A stretch of 64,000 nucleotides of DNA from Roseomonas sp. OT10. Its GTDB lineage: Bacteria; Pseudomonadota; Alphaproteobacteria; Acetobacterales; Acetobacteraceae. The first letter of the stretch is position 1. Each line of letters opens with the position of its first letter. The stretch is from positions 4,856,001 to 4,920,000 of the forward strand of contig NZ_CP087719.1 of the NCBI RefSeq assembly GCF_020991085.1, given 5' to 3'. The notes below the pieces were generated by a model. It had not been told where the DNA came from. It worked only from the letters and a program-made list of their open reading frames with translations, and ran no database searches. The translations under genes and the position numbers were made by a program. Below are positions 26,276-34,979 of this stretch, piece after piece.

Positions 26276-28030
26276 ATGCGTGCGCTGATCCACGCTGCGG
26301 CGCTGGCCATCCTGGCCGGCCTGCCGGCCGCGCTGCCGCTGGCCCTGCCGGCCGCGGCGCAGGGCACGGGGCAGCAGCAGGTGCAGCCCGGCACCCCGGG
26401 GCGCCTCACCCCCATGGTGAACGTGGACGACCCCGCCAGCACCATCCTGCAGCAGGACGTCCCGATCACCCGCCAGGGCACGACGACGGAGGCCGAGGGC
26501 GGCCCGGTCGTCCCCGGCCCGCTGGGCGAGCCGGACCGCATCGCAGGCCCCTCGCGCGCCGTCTTCGGCGCGGCGCTGTTCAACCGCCCCGCCCCGGCGC
26601 CGACCGATGCGCCCAACGCGAACTACCGGCTCGGCCCCGGCGACCGCGTCTCCGTCCGGGTCTGGGGCGCGGTGGAGGCGGAGGCGGTCGGGCAGGTGGA
26701 CCCCGACGGCAACCTCTTCCTGCCCTCCATCGGCCCGATCCGCGTGGCCGGGACCCGCGCCGGCGACCTGCAGCGGGTGGTCGAGAGCGAGGTGCGGCGG
26801 ATCTACACCCAGCAGGTGCAGGTCTATGCCGTGCTGCTGAACACCAACCGCATCGGCGTCTTCGTCACCGGCTTCGTGCGCTCCCCCGGCCGCCACACCG
26901 GCTCCGCCTCGGAGAGCGTGCTGGACTACCTGCTGCGGGCCGGCGGCGTGGATCCCGCGCGCGGCTCCTTCCGCGACATCCAGCTTCGCCGCGGCGGGCG
27001 GACGGTGACCACGATCGACCTCTATGCCTTCCTGCTGCGCGGCACCCTGCCCAACATGCTGCTGCAGGAGGGCGACACGCTGGTCGTCGCCAGGCAGGGC
27101 GCGCTGGTCGGCGTCGACGGCGCCGTGCGCAACAACTACCTGTTCGAGGTGCCCGGCCGCGCCATGTCGGGCGAGGAGCTGATCCAGCTCGCCGCCCCGC
27201 TGCCGGCGGCGACCAACGCCGTGGTGCGCGGCACCCGCGGCGGCCAGCCCTATTCGCGCTACGTCACCACGGCGCAGCTGCGCAGCGTCTCCCTGCTCGA
27301 CCAGGACGTGGTCAGCTTCATCACCGACGCGCCCGCCCAGACGGTGCGCGTGACCATCGAGGGCAGCCGCATCGGCCCCTCCGTGCTGGTGACGGATCGC
27401 GACATGGGGCTGTGCCAGCTCCTCGACCACGTGGCGGTGGACCCGCTGCTGGCCGACACCGCCTCCGTCTACCTGCTGCGGCCGCGCATCGCCGCGCAGC
27501 AGCGCCGCACCATCAACGAGGCGATGGACCGGCTGGAGCGGCAGCTGTTCATGGCCGTCTCCTCCACCACCGGCGTGGCGCAGATCCGGGCGACCGAGGC
27601 GCAGCTCGTCTCCTCCTACATCCAGCGCGCCCGGCGCACCCAGCCGGAGGGGCGGCTGGTCGTCTCCGACCGCACCGGCCGCTGCGCCGACGTCCGGCTG
27701 GAGGACAACGACACCATCGTCATCCCCGACCGGGTGCAGACGGTGCTGGTGGCGGGCGAGGTGCTCTCCCCCACCGCCGTCGTCTGGCGCCAGGACATGA
27801 CCATCGCGGACTACGTCCGCTCCGCCGGCGGCTTCGCCGAGCGTGGCGACCTGTCCACCATGATGATCCGCAAGGCGAGCGGGGAGCTGATCCTGGAGCC
27901 GCGCAACGCCCCCTCCCCGGGGGACGAGCTGATCGCCCTGCCCAAGCTGGACGCCAAGAGCTTCCAGATCGCCCGCGACCTGCTGAGCCTGATCTACCAG
28001 ACGGCCCTTTCTGCCCGCGTCTTCTGGTAG
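26276..28030 (+). CDS. kpsD: Polysaccharide export outer-membrane protein, KpsD-like
   Basis: 584 residues. A signal peptide (cleavage near PAAAQ) is followed by a Pro/Gly-rich linker and a polysaccharide-export (Wza-type) domain starting at YRLGPGDRVSVRVWG with VDPDGNLFLPSIGPIRVAG. Several SLBB-like beta-grasp repeats follow (NRIGVFVTGFVRSPG; TVLVAGEVLSPTAVVWRQDMTIADYVRSAGG). It would form the periplasmic and outer-membrane conduit with KpsE. ATG 26276 follows GGAGGGGAAGGGGG; the frame upstream is a shadow of kpsE. It is the last gene of the rightward operon. Confidence 0.9.
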   Translation: MRALIHAAALAILAGLPAALPLALPAAAQGTGQQQVQPGTPGRLTPMVNVDDPASTILQQDVPITRQGTTTEAEGGPVVPGPLGEPDRIAGPSRAVFGAALFNRPAPAPTDAPNANYRLGPGDRVSVRVWGAVEAEAVGQVDPDGNLFLPSIGPIRVAGTRAGDLQRVVESEVRRIYTQQVQVYAVLLNTNRIGVFVTGFVRSPGRHTGSASESVLDYLLRAGGVDPARGSFRDIQLRRGGRTVTTIDLYAFLLRGTLPNMLLQEGDTLVVARQGALVGVDGAVRNNYLFEVPGRAMSGEELIQLAAPLPAATNAVVRGTRGGQPYSRYVTTAQLRSVSLLDQDVVSFITDAPAQTVRVTIEGSRIGPSVLVTDRDMGLCQLLDHVAVDPLLADTASVYLLRPRIAAQQRRTINEAMDRLERQLFMAVSSTTGVAQIRATEAQLVSSYIQRARRTQPEGRLVVSDRTGRCADVRLEDNDTIVIPDRVQTVLVAGEVLSPTAVVWRQDMTIADYVRSAGGFAERGDLSTMMIRKASGELILEPRNAPSPGDELIALPKLDAKSFQIARDLLSLIYQTALSARVFW

Positions 28031-28037
28031 GACGCGC

Positions 28038-28061
28038 GGGGGGGCCGCAGGGCCCGCCCCC
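28038..28061. terminator. GC-rich hairpin between convergent kpsD and iclR-like genes
   Basis: GGGCC/GGCCC stem around a GCAG loop extended by a GGGG/CCCC pairing with one bulged G. It starts seven bases after the kpsD stop and ends just before the opposing stop codon. No T-tract. Candidate bidirectional terminator. Confidence 0.35.
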
Positions 28062-28063
28062 GG

Positions 28064-28840
28064 TCAGAGCTGGCAGGCGGCCGCGATCTCCTGGGCGGTA
28101 CGCCGCATCTCGCGCACCAGGGACTCCGGCCGGCGGGGATCGACATCCGGCCCGGCCAGGCCCAGCGACAGCTCCGGGACGCCGGCCGACACGGGAATCA
28201 CCAGGCCGAGCGCGTTCACCCCGGGGTGGCGGAAGCTCTCGGTCACGGCGAAGCCATCCTCCCGGGCCCGGCTCAGCCGGCGGCGCAGCAGGTCCGGCGC
28301 GTGGCGGTCATAGCGGCGGTAGCGGCCGTCATTCGCGCGCAGGAGTTCCTCCGCCTCGTCCTCGCCCATGCTGGCGAGCAGGGCGACGCCGCCCGCGCCG
28401 ATGCCGATGGGCAGGCGCATCCCGACCGTGCCGCCGACGGCCAGGCGTGGCGCCGCGCACTGCACCCGCTTGAGGTAGATGGTCTCCCGGGCGCTGCGGC
28501 GGTTCAGGGCGGCGACGGCGCCGACGCGCGCGGCGAGCCGGCGCAGGGGCTCCTCGGCCGGGGCGAAGCGGTCCATGCGGGCGCCGGCCACAAGGCCGAG
28601 CTCGAAGAGCTGGGCCCCCAGCATGTAGCGCTTGCCGGCCGACTTCTGCAGGAAGCCCTCCTCGACCAGGCAGGCGAGCAGGCGATGGACGGTGGAGGGC
28701 TCCAGCCCCGTGCGGCCGACAAGCTCGGTCAGCCGCAGCCCCGCCTCGTCCGCGGTGCCGAGTTCCTGCAGGAGGTGGAGCGCGCGACGGAGGCTTCCCG
28801 TCCCTTCCTGGCGATGCCGGTACGATGGGTTCATGGACAT
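28064..28840 (-). CDS. IclR-family transcriptional regulator
   Basis: 258 residues. The winged-helix domain lies at ~15-75 (SLRRALHLLQEL, TELVGRTGLEPSTVHRLLACLVEEGFLQKS, YMLGAQLFELG). The C-terminal IclR effector domain follows, with RRSARETIYLKRV, GMRLPIGIGAGGVALLA and ALGLVIPVSAG. IclR proteins usually control aromatic or organic-acid catabolism and respond to a small carboxylate. ATG 28840 or 28834 may be the start. Upstream and in the same direction is the HMG-CoA-lyase-like gene, which may be a target (inference). Confidence 0.88.
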   Translation of the reverse strand: MSMNPSYRHRQEGTGSLRRALHLLQELGTADEAGLRLTELVGRTGLEPSTVHRLLACLVEEGFLQKSAGKRYMLGAQLFELGLVAGARMDRFAPAEEPLRRLAARVGAVAALNRRSARETIYLKRVQCAAPRLAVGGTVGMRLPIGIGAGGVALLASMGEDEAEELLRANDGRYRRYDRHAPDLLRRRLSRAREDGFAVTESFRHPGVNALGLVIPVSAGVPELSLGLAGPDVDPRRPESLVREMRRTAQEIAAACQL

Positions 28841-29059
28841 GACCGCGACCGTGAAGCGTTCTGGACCACCGGGCCGAAGGCTCGCGGCCCTGCCGCCACA
28901 GGCGCACCGCGGACGCGCGGCCGCAAGGGCCATTGGGCGTTCCTGTGCCAGGCCCGTGCGGCGCACTGAGCAAAAACCGGGCCCGCAGCCGCCCGCGTCG
29001 CCGGTCCTGACCCGTCCTTGGGCGGATCGGGCGGCGCGGGCATCCGGCCCGGGCTGCCC

Positions 29060-29971
29060 CTACGCCGCGATCCGCCGCGCCGCCGGCACGCCGCGCAGCC
29101 GCCCGCCCGGCTGGCCGCCCGGCACGGCGGCGGCGAGGTCGGCGGCGGCGAGGAGGCGGTTCCAGTCCAGCCCCGTCTCCACGCCCAGGCGGCGGAACAG
29201 CCAGGCGAGGTCCTCGGTGGCCACGTTGCCGGTGGCGCCGGGGGCGAAGGGGCAGCCGCCCAGCCCGCCGGCGGCGCTGTCGAAGACGCGGCAGCCCGCC
29301 TCGAAGGCGGCGGCCGCATTGGCCACGCCCATGCCGTAGGTGTCATGGCCGTGGAAGGCGAAGCGCTCGCCCCAGCCGGCGCGGACCCGGTGGAACAGCC
29401 GCGCCACCTGGTCGGGGGCGGCGTTGCCGGTGGTGTCGGCGAGCGCGATCTCCATCTCCGGGTCCAGCGCCACGGCGCGCTCGATCCAGTCCAGCGCCTC
29501 CGCCTCCGGCACCACGCCCTCGAAGGGGCAGTGGAAGACGCAGGAGAGGTTGAAGCGCAGCGCCACCCCGGCCGCGCGGGCATCGCGCACGATGGCGGCG
29601 AGGTCCTCGAAGCTCGCCGCGCGCGAGCGGTTCAGGTTGGCCTGGTTGTGGCTCTCGGTGACGGACATGAAGAGGCCGAGCCGGTCGGCGCCATGGCGGA
29701 TCGCGTCGTCGAAGCCGCGCCGGTTGGGGACGAGGGTGGTGCATTCCAGCCCGGGGAGGCGCTTCGCCTCGGCCAGCACCTCCGCCGTGTCGGCCATCTG
29801 CGGCACGGCCTTCGGCGAGACGAAGGAGCCGATCTCCATCCGCCGCACCCCCGCCGCGTACAGCGCCTGGACCAGCGCGACCTTGGTCCGCGTCGGCACG
29901 AAGGGCCCGATGGACTGCAGCCCGTCGCGGGGGGCGACGTCGCTGATGGTGACACGCTCTGCCCCGGCCAT
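29060..29971 (-). CDS. Hydroxymethylglutaryl-CoA lyase-like enzyme
   Basis: 303 residues of the HMGL-like TIM-barrel family, which cleaves 3-hydroxy-3-methylglutaryl-CoA to acetyl-CoA and acetoacetate; relatives act on citramalyl-CoA-type substrates. Seen are the catalytic Arg/Asp segment SDVAPRDGLQS, the metal-binding His pair in FAFHGHDTYGMG, and the C-terminal signature GGCPFAPGATGN carrying the catalytic Cys. It is the final step of leucine catabolism if it acts as HMG-CoA lyase, but no leucine-pathway partners are nearby. It starts at 29971. Confidence 0.86.
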   Translation of the reverse strand: MAGAERVTISDVAPRDGLQSIGPFVPTRTKVALVQALYAAGVRRMEIGSFVSPKAVPQMADTAEVLAEAKRLPGLECTTLVPNRRGFDDAIRHGADRLGLFMSVTESHNQANLNRSRAASFEDLAAIVRDARAAGVALRFNLSCVFHCPFEGVVPEAEALDWIERAVALDPEMEIALADTTGNAAPDQVARLFHRVRAGWGERFAFHGHDTYGMGVANAAAAFEAGCRVFDSAAGGLGGCPFAPGATGNVATEDLAWLFRRLGVETGLDWNRLLAAADLAAAVPGGQPGGRLRGVPAARRIAA

Positions 29972-30067
29972 GGATCGTCTCCCCGCTTGTCTCCGGGACA
30001 GGCATAGAGCGGATCGGCCGCGCCTGGAAACCGCCTGGGCCCGCTGCCTGCCGGAAAGGACACCCGC

Positions 30068-30730
30068 ATGACCAAGGCCCCGCGCGGCACCCCGGAGGCC
30101 CTGCCCCCGGCCACCCTGTCCCTGGAGGCGATGCTGCCGGGTGAGGGCGGCCTGCTCCTGCTCTCCGCCCGTCCGGGCGACGAGATCCGGGGCTGCGGCG
30201 GGCTGCTCGCGGCGATGGCTGCCGCGGGGCGGCCGGTGCGGGTGGTCATCGCCACCGATGGCCAGGGCCAGCCCGCATTGCGGCGCCGCCAGGCGGTGGA
30301 GGGGCTGGCGGCGCTGGGGCTGGGCGCGGGCATGCTGGTGCTGCTGGGGCAGCCGGCCGGCGGCGTGCCGGAGGCCGGGCCGGGCTTCGCGGCCATGGTC
30401 ACCGTCGTCGCCGGGCTGCTGCGCCGGGAGGCGGCGCTGGACACGCTGCTGCTGCCGCCGGGGGAGGCCGGCGACCGGGCCGCCCTGCGCGCCATGGGGC
30501 TGGCCGCGGCGGCGGGGCTCGGCCTGCGGCGGCTCGGCTACGCCCTGCCCGGGGAGGGGCCGCCGGGCGGCGGGGAGCCCGGCGCGCGGCGGCTGGACCT
30601 GACCGGCTGGCGGGCCGCCCGGGACCGGGCCATGGCCGCCCACGGGGGCCGGGGGAAGGGGCCCGCCTGGGACAGCGCCACCTGGGAACCCCCCGCCTGG
30701 GAAAGCTACATCGAGCTGCCGCCAGGATGA
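30068..30730 (+). CDS. PIG-L family protein lacking catalytic metal ligands
   Basis: 220 residues with the fold signature of PIG-L/LmbE zinc deacetylases: a hydrophobic strand LLLLSARPGDEIRGCGG, then GRPVRVVIATDGQG. The normal metal motif HPDDE is here RPGDE, so the zinc His is Arg and the catalytic Asp is Gly. The usual second His motif (HPDH-type) corresponds to PPGEAGDRAALRAMG and has no His. The protein is therefore probably not a zinc deacetylase. The C-terminus ends in an unusual WDSATWEPPAWESY segment. Codon use is normal, so it is not an obviously decaying pseudogene. Role unknown. Confidence 0.75.
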   Translation: MTKAPRGTPEALPPATLSLEAMLPGEGGLLLLSARPGDEIRGCGGLLAAMAAAGRPVRVVIATDGQGQPALRRRQAVEGLAALGLGAGMLVLLGQPAGGVPEAGPGFAAMVTVVAGLLRREAALDTLLLPPGEAGDRAALRAMGLAAAAGLGLRRLGYALPGEGPPGGGEPGARRLDLTGWRAARDRAMAAHGGRGKGPAWDSATWEPPAWESYIELPPG

Positions 30731-30740
30731 TGCCATCCTG
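30723..30740. terminator. Perfect hairpin overlapping the PIG-L stop codon
   Basis: CAGGATG-ATGC-CATCCTG, a 7-bp stem with a 4-base loop. It spans the TGA of the PIG-L-like gene and lies in the 40-bp gap to the convergent hydrolase gene. Possible bidirectional terminator; there is no T-tract. Confidence 0.4.
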
Positions 30741-30770
30741 CCGGGGGCGGGGCGCCCTGCGGAACGGGCC

Positions 30771-31427
30771 CTAGCGTGCCGCCTCGCCGGCATAGGGGTT
30801 GGTCCGGCGCTCCTCGCCCAGCGTGCCGCCGGGGCCGTGGCCGCAGTGGAACTGCACGTCGTCGCCCAGCGGGAAGAGCTTGCCGCGGATGCCCTCGATC
30901 AGGCCGGGGCCGTCGCCATAGGGGAAGTCGCTGCGGCCGACGGAGCCGCGGAACAGCACGTCGCCCACCAGCGCCAGGCGCTGGGCCGCGTCGAAGAAGA
31001 CCAGGTGGCCGGGGGTATGGCCGGGGACGTGCAGCACCGCGAAGGGCCGGCCCGCGATCTCCACCGTGTCGCCCTCGGACAGCCAGCGGTCCGGCGTGAC
31101 CGCCCGGGCGGGAAAGCCGTACTTCGCCGCCGCCTCCGGCAGGCCGTCGAGCAGGAAGCGGTCCGCCTCGTGCGGCCCCTCGACCGGGATGCCGAGCCGC
31201 TCCGCCAGCTCGGCCGCGCCCGAGGCGTGGTCCAGGTGGCCATGGGTCAGCACCACCTTCTCCGCCGTCACGCCCAGCTGCTCCAGCGCGGCCAGGACGG
31301 GGGCCGCCTCGCCGGGATCGATGACGGCGCCGCGCTTCGTCGCCTCGTCCCAGAGGATCAGGCAGTTCTGGTGGAAGGGGGTGACGGGCACGACTGCCCC
31401 TCGCAGGCCGCTGGCATCCGACGTCAT
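30771..31427 (-). CDS. Metallo-beta-lactamase-fold hydrolase (glyoxalase II-like)
   Basis: 218 residues with all zinc motifs: THGHLDHASG (HxHxDH), VPGHTPGHLVFF, VGDVLF and a C-terminal CGHGPGGT. It is shorter than GloB and lacks its C-terminal helical domain, so it fits the YcbL-type glyoxalase II/persulfide-dioxygenase-like hydrolases; a true GloB lies at 46322. The substrate is probably a glutathione thioester or related thioester. The start at 31427 begins just before the conserved PVTPFHQNC segment. Confidence 0.87.
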   Translation of the reverse strand: MTSDASGLRGAVVPVTPFHQNCLILWDEATKRGAVIDPGEAAPVLAALEQLGVTAEKVVLTHGHLDHASGAAELAERLGIPVEGPHEADRFLLDGLPEAAAKYGFPARAVTPDRWLSEGDTVEIAGRPFAVLHVPGHTPGHLVFFDAAQRLALVGDVLFRGSVGRSDFPYGDGPGLIEGIRGKLFPLGDDVQFHCGHGPGGTLGEERRTNPYAGEAAR

Positions 31428-31627
31428 GGCTGGGGGGTCTCCGTCTGCGGTGTCCGGCACGCTCCCTAGCACCCTCCGGCCGCGCCGGCGCCACCCCGCG
31501 GCAGGGGGCGGGGCGGCGAGGTGGCGCCGGCCGGGCCGCGGGGAGCCGGGCCATCGGCCGGGGCGGGCAACCCTTCCGGGCCCCGGGCGTCGAACGGAGG
31601 CAACCCGTGCCACGACAGGAGCCGCCC

Positions 31628-32629
31628 ATGCTGAACCGACGGACCACCCTGGCCGGCGCGGCGGCCGCCATGGCCTCCGCGACCACTGCCCGGGCGCAGG
31701 GCGACGCCCCGGCGCTGCTGGTGATGGAGAAGAACGCCGGCACGCTGGGCTTCCTGGATCCTGAATCCGGCCGTCGCCTCGGCGAGGTGGCGCTGGCCGA
31801 GTACCCGCACGAGTTCGTGGTCGATCCGCAGTCCCGCCTCGCCTTCGTCGGGCACTACGGGGTGGAGACCTCCGCCGCCACCGCCGAGGGCGGGCATGCC
31901 GTGCTGGTCGTGGATCTGCGCGAACGCAAAATCGCGCACCGCATCGACATCGCGCCCTTCAACCGGCCGCACGGCATGGCGATCGACGCGCGCGGGCGGC
32001 TCTCCGTGCTCAGCGAGGGGCGCAATACCCTGCTGACCTTCGACGAGCCGGCGGAGGCGCGGCAGCCCTCCATCGCCGTCGCCGCGGGCGGCATCAAGAC
32101 GCATCTCTTCGCGCTGACGCGCGACGGGGAGCGCGCCTACGTCACCGGCCTGCTCTCCAACACCGCGAGCCTCGTCCGGCCCCGTGACGCCGCCATCGCG
32201 CCGGTCACGGTCACCACCGGGCGCATGCCGGAGGGGCTGTGCCTGAGCCCGGACGAGCGGACGCTCTACGTGGCCAACCGGCGCAGCGGCACGGTGGCCG
32301 CCATCGCGGCGGACAGCATGCGCGTCACCGAGACCAGGCCGGTGAGCGGCGACCCGCTGCGCCTCTATGCCCTGCCGGACGGGCGGCTGTTGCTGGCCGA
32401 CCTGGAACGCGCCCGCATGGTGCTGCTGGGCCCGCGGCTGGAGGAGATCGCCGCCATCCCGCTGGACGCCAAGCCCAGCGCGGCCTCGCTGCACCCGTCG
32501 CGGCCCCTGGCCTTCGTCTCCCTGGCCAATGACCGCATCGCCCTGCTGGACCTGGAAACCCACCGGATCGAGGGACACTTCGCGACCCGGGCCGGGGCGG
32601 ACGTCACACGCCTGGTGACGCCAGGATAG
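31628..32629 (+). CDS. Exported YncE-like beta-propeller protein
   Basis: 333 residues. A Tat-type signal (LNRRTTLAGAAAAMASATTARAQ region) is followed by repeating beta-propeller blades, each with a D/PDGR-like turn: VDPQSRLAFVGHYG, IDARGRLSVLSEG, LSPDERTLYVANRRSG, HPSRPLAFVSLANDR. It resembles YVTN/YncE periplasmic propeller proteins, whose function is generally unknown. The start at 31628 follows AGGAGCC. It is divergent from the hydrolase gene; repeat copy C follows its stop. Confidence 0.83.
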   Translation: MLNRRTTLAGAAAAMASATTARAQGDAPALLVMEKNAGTLGFLDPESGRRLGEVALAEYPHEFVVDPQSRLAFVGHYGVETSAATAEGGHAVLVVDLRERKIAHRIDIAPFNRPHGMAIDARGRLSVLSEGRNTLLTFDEPAEARQPSIAVAAGGIKTHLFALTRDGERAYVTGLLSNTASLVRPRDAAIAPVTVTTGRMPEGLCLSPDERTLYVANRRSGTVAAIAADSMRVTETRPVSGDPLRLYALPDGRLLLADLERARMVLLGPRLEEIAAIPLDAKPSAASLHPSRPLAFVSLANDRIALLDLETHRIEGHFATRAGADVTRLVTPG

Positions 32630-32660
32630 GTGCCGGCCCCAGGGCCGCGCCCCGCGGCGC

Positions 32661-33034
32661 CATACGGATGGCGGGAGGCGCTGATCCGTGCCGGCGCGGG
32701 GTGCGCCCGTGACCCGGGGGCAAGGCTCTGCCTCGCCCCCGTACCCCCACTCCGCCAGGACCCTGCGGGCCCTGGACCCGATCAGCGCTGCCGCGGGACA
32801 GCCTGATACGGGGTCGAGGCGCCGAGGAGCCATGCTCCTCGGCGGGACCGGCCTCAGCCCTCGCTGACACCTTCTGGATTTCTTCTGGAGTCCCGCCTGT
32901 CCGCGCGCCGTCAGGGTTCAGCCCGGAGGCTAACACCCACCACGGAGCACCAGACTCCCAGCGGGGTCCGGGGCCCGCTTGTGGCCCCGGCAGGGGAGGG
33001 TCTGGGAGGGGACGGCGTCCCCTCCCGGTCCCCG
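32661..33034 (+). repeat. Multi-hairpin intergenic repeat, copy C
   Basis: The closest match to copy A, in the same orientation, between the convergent YncE-like gene and the pcaF-type gene. The entry GGGGGC hairpin is identical in plan to that of A. The central 11-bp stem is at 32820-32844 with loop CAT (TTG in A). The terminal 10-bp stem is at 33004-33026, with the same sequence as in A. One internal hairpin (CTCTGAAG in A) has decayed here to an unpaired TTCTGGA duplication. No coding signal. Confidence 0.9.
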
Positions 33035-33079
33035 CTGGAACACCACAGCACAACGGGTCAGCTCATCCCGCCATCGGGA

Positions 33080-34282
33080 TCAGACCCGTTCGATCAGCGC
33101 CGCGATGCCCTGGCCGACGCCGATGCACATGGTGGCGATGGCACGCTTGCCGCCCAGCGTTTCCAGGGCGTTCACCGAGGTCAGGGCGATGCGCGCCCCG
33201 GAGGCGCCCAGCGGGTGTCCCAGCGCGATGGCGCCGCCATGCGGGTTCACCTGCGGCGCGTCGTCGGGCAGGCCGAGGTCGCGCGTCACCGCCAGCGCCT
33301 GGCTGGCGAAGGCCTCGTTCAGCTCGATCACGTCGATCTCGCCGATCGACAGCCCGGTGCGGGCCAGCAGCTTCTTGGTCGCGGGCGCCGGGCCGAAGCC
33401 CATGATGCGCGGCTCGACGCCGGCGGTGGCCATGCTCACCACCCGGGCGCGCGGGGTGAGGCCGTATTTCCGGGCCGCCGCCTCGCTGGCGATGATCAGC
33501 GCCGCGGCACCGTCGTTCACGCCCGAGGCATTGCCCGCCGTGACCGTGCCGGGGTTGCGGAAGGGGGTCTTGAGCTTGGCCAGGCCCTCCAGCGTCGTCT
33601 CGGGGCGCGGGTGCTCGTCCAGCTCCACCACCGTGTCGCCCTTGCGGCCGGGGATGGTGACGGGGACGATCTCACGGGCGAAGAAGCCCGCCTCCTGCGC
33701 CGCCTTGGCCTTCTGCTGCGAGCGGTAGGCGAAGACGTCCTGGTCCTCGCGCGAGATGCCGAACTGCTCCGCCACGTTCTCGCCCGTCTCGGGCATGGAA
33801 TCCGTGCCGTAGGTCTTCTTCATCATCGGGTTGACGAAGCGCCAGCCGATGGTGGTGTCCTCGACCTTCGCGTCGCGCGAGAAGGCCGTTGCCGCCTTGC
33901 CCATGACGAAGGGCGCGCGGGTCATGCTCTCCACGCCGCCGGCGATCACCAGCTCCGCGTCGCCGGAGCGGATCATGCGCGCCGCCGTGCCCACGGCATC
34001 GAGGCCCGAGCCGCAGAGCCGGTTCAGCGTCGATCCCGGCACCACCACGGGCAGGCCGGCGAGCAGCACCGCCATGCGGGCCACGTCGCGGTTGTCCTCG
34101 CCCGCCTGGTTGGCGCAGCCGACATAGCAGTCGTCCACCGCCGCCCAGTCCACGCCCGTGTTGCGCTCCACCAGGGCGCGGAAGGTATGGGCCAGCAGGT
34201 CGTCCGGGCGCACATCCTTCAGCGCGCCGGCATAGCGGCCGATCGGGGTGCGGACGAAGTCGCAGATGTAAGCGTCAGCCAT
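33080..34282 (-). CDS. pcaF: Acetyl-CoA acyltransferase, 3-oxoadipyl-CoA thiolase type
   Basis: 400 residues of the thiolase family. The nucleophilic Cys is in NRLCGSGLD, His in NPHGGAIALGHPLG and the second Cys in CIGVGQG; the SMTRAPFVM and GFGPAPATKK segments are also typical. Placed directly after two CoA-transferase subunits, it fits PcaF, which cleaves 3-oxoadipyl-CoA to succinyl-CoA and acetyl-CoA at the end of the beta-ketoadipate pathway. A general acetyl-CoA acetyltransferase is the alternative. ATG 34282 follows GAGAGGGGAG. Confidence 0.88.
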   Translation of the reverse strand: MADAYICDFVRTPIGRYAGALKDVRPDDLLAHTFRALVERNTGVDWAAVDDCYVGCANQAGEDNRDVARMAVLLAGLPVVVPGSTLNRLCGSGLDAVGTAARMIRSGDAELVIAGGVESMTRAPFVMGKAATAFSRDAKVEDTTIGWRFVNPMMKKTYGTDSMPETGENVAEQFGISREDQDVFAYRSQQKAKAAQEAGFFAREIVPVTIPGRKGDTVVELDEHPRPETTLEGLAKLKTPFRNPGTVTAGNASGVNDGAAALIIASEAAARKYGLTPRARVVSMATAGVEPRIMGFGPAPATKKLLARTGLSIGEIDVIELNEAFASQALAVTRDLGLPDDAPQVNPHGGAIALGHPLGASGARIALTSVNALETLGGKRAIATMCIGVGQGIAALIERV

Positions 34283-34296
34283 GGTTCGCTCCCCTC

Positions 34297-34956
34297 TCAG
34301 CCTGCCTTGTGCAGCGTCGCGCCGGTCCTGGCCTGCAGCGTCTCGAAATCCAGCCCTGGCACCATCTCGCGCACCACGAAGCCCTGCTCCGTGATGTCGA
34401 TCACCGCGAGGTTGGTGTAGACCCGCGTCACCGCGCGCCCGGCGGTCAGCGGATAGGAGCATTCCTCCACCAGGCGGGGCCGCCCGTCCTTGGTGGTGTG
34501 CTCCATCACCACCCAGAGGCGCTTGGCGCCCACCGAGAGGTCCATGGCCCCGCCCACGGCGGGGGCGCTGTCGTTGGCCGAGGTCGCCCAGTTGGCGATG
34601 TCGCCGTTCTGCGCCACCTCGAAGGCGCCGAGCACGCAGAGGTCCAGGTGCCCGCCGCGGATCATCGAGAAGCTGTCGGCATGGTGGAAGAAGCTGCCGC
34701 CCGGGCGCAGCGTCACCTGCTGCTTGCCCGCGTTGATCAGCCAGGGATCGGCCTTGCCCTCCTCCGGCGCCGGGCCCATGCCCAGAAGCCCGTTCTCGGA
34801 ATGGATGATCACCTCGCGTTCGGCGGGGATCTGGTCGGCCACCAGGGTCGGCACGCCGATGCCCAGGTTCACGTACCAGCCCTCGGGGATGTCCCGCGCC
34901 ACGCGCGCCGCCATCTGCGGCCGGCTCAGCGGCTTGAAGCCCAGGGTCTCGGACAT
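34297..34956 (-). CDS. pcaJ: 3-oxoacid CoA-transferase subunit B
   Basis: 219 residues. The beta subunit carries the catalytic Glu in the motif SENGLLGMGP, preceded by YVNLGIGVPTL and followed by GGHLDLCVLGAFEV and VGGAMDLSVGAKR. With subunit A it moves CoA from succinyl-CoA to 3-oxoadipate (PcaIJ) or acetoacetate. It is separated from the A gene by 23 bases and from the thiolase gene by 14. ATG 34956 is chosen; an extended frame upstream lacks family similarity. Confidence 0.88.
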   Translation of the reverse strand: MSETLGFKPLSRPQMAARVARDIPEGWYVNLGIGVPTLVADQIPAEREVIIHSENGLLGMGPAPEEGKADPWLINAGKQQVTLRPGGSFFHHADSFSMIRGGHLDLCVLGAFEVAQNGDIANWATSANDSAPAVGGAMDLSVGAKRLWVVMEHTTKDGRPRLVEECSYPLTAGRAVTRVYTNLAVIDITEQGFVVREMVPGLDFETLQARTGATLHKAG

Positions 34957-34979
34957 GTCTCGCTCCTCCGCTTGCCGGC

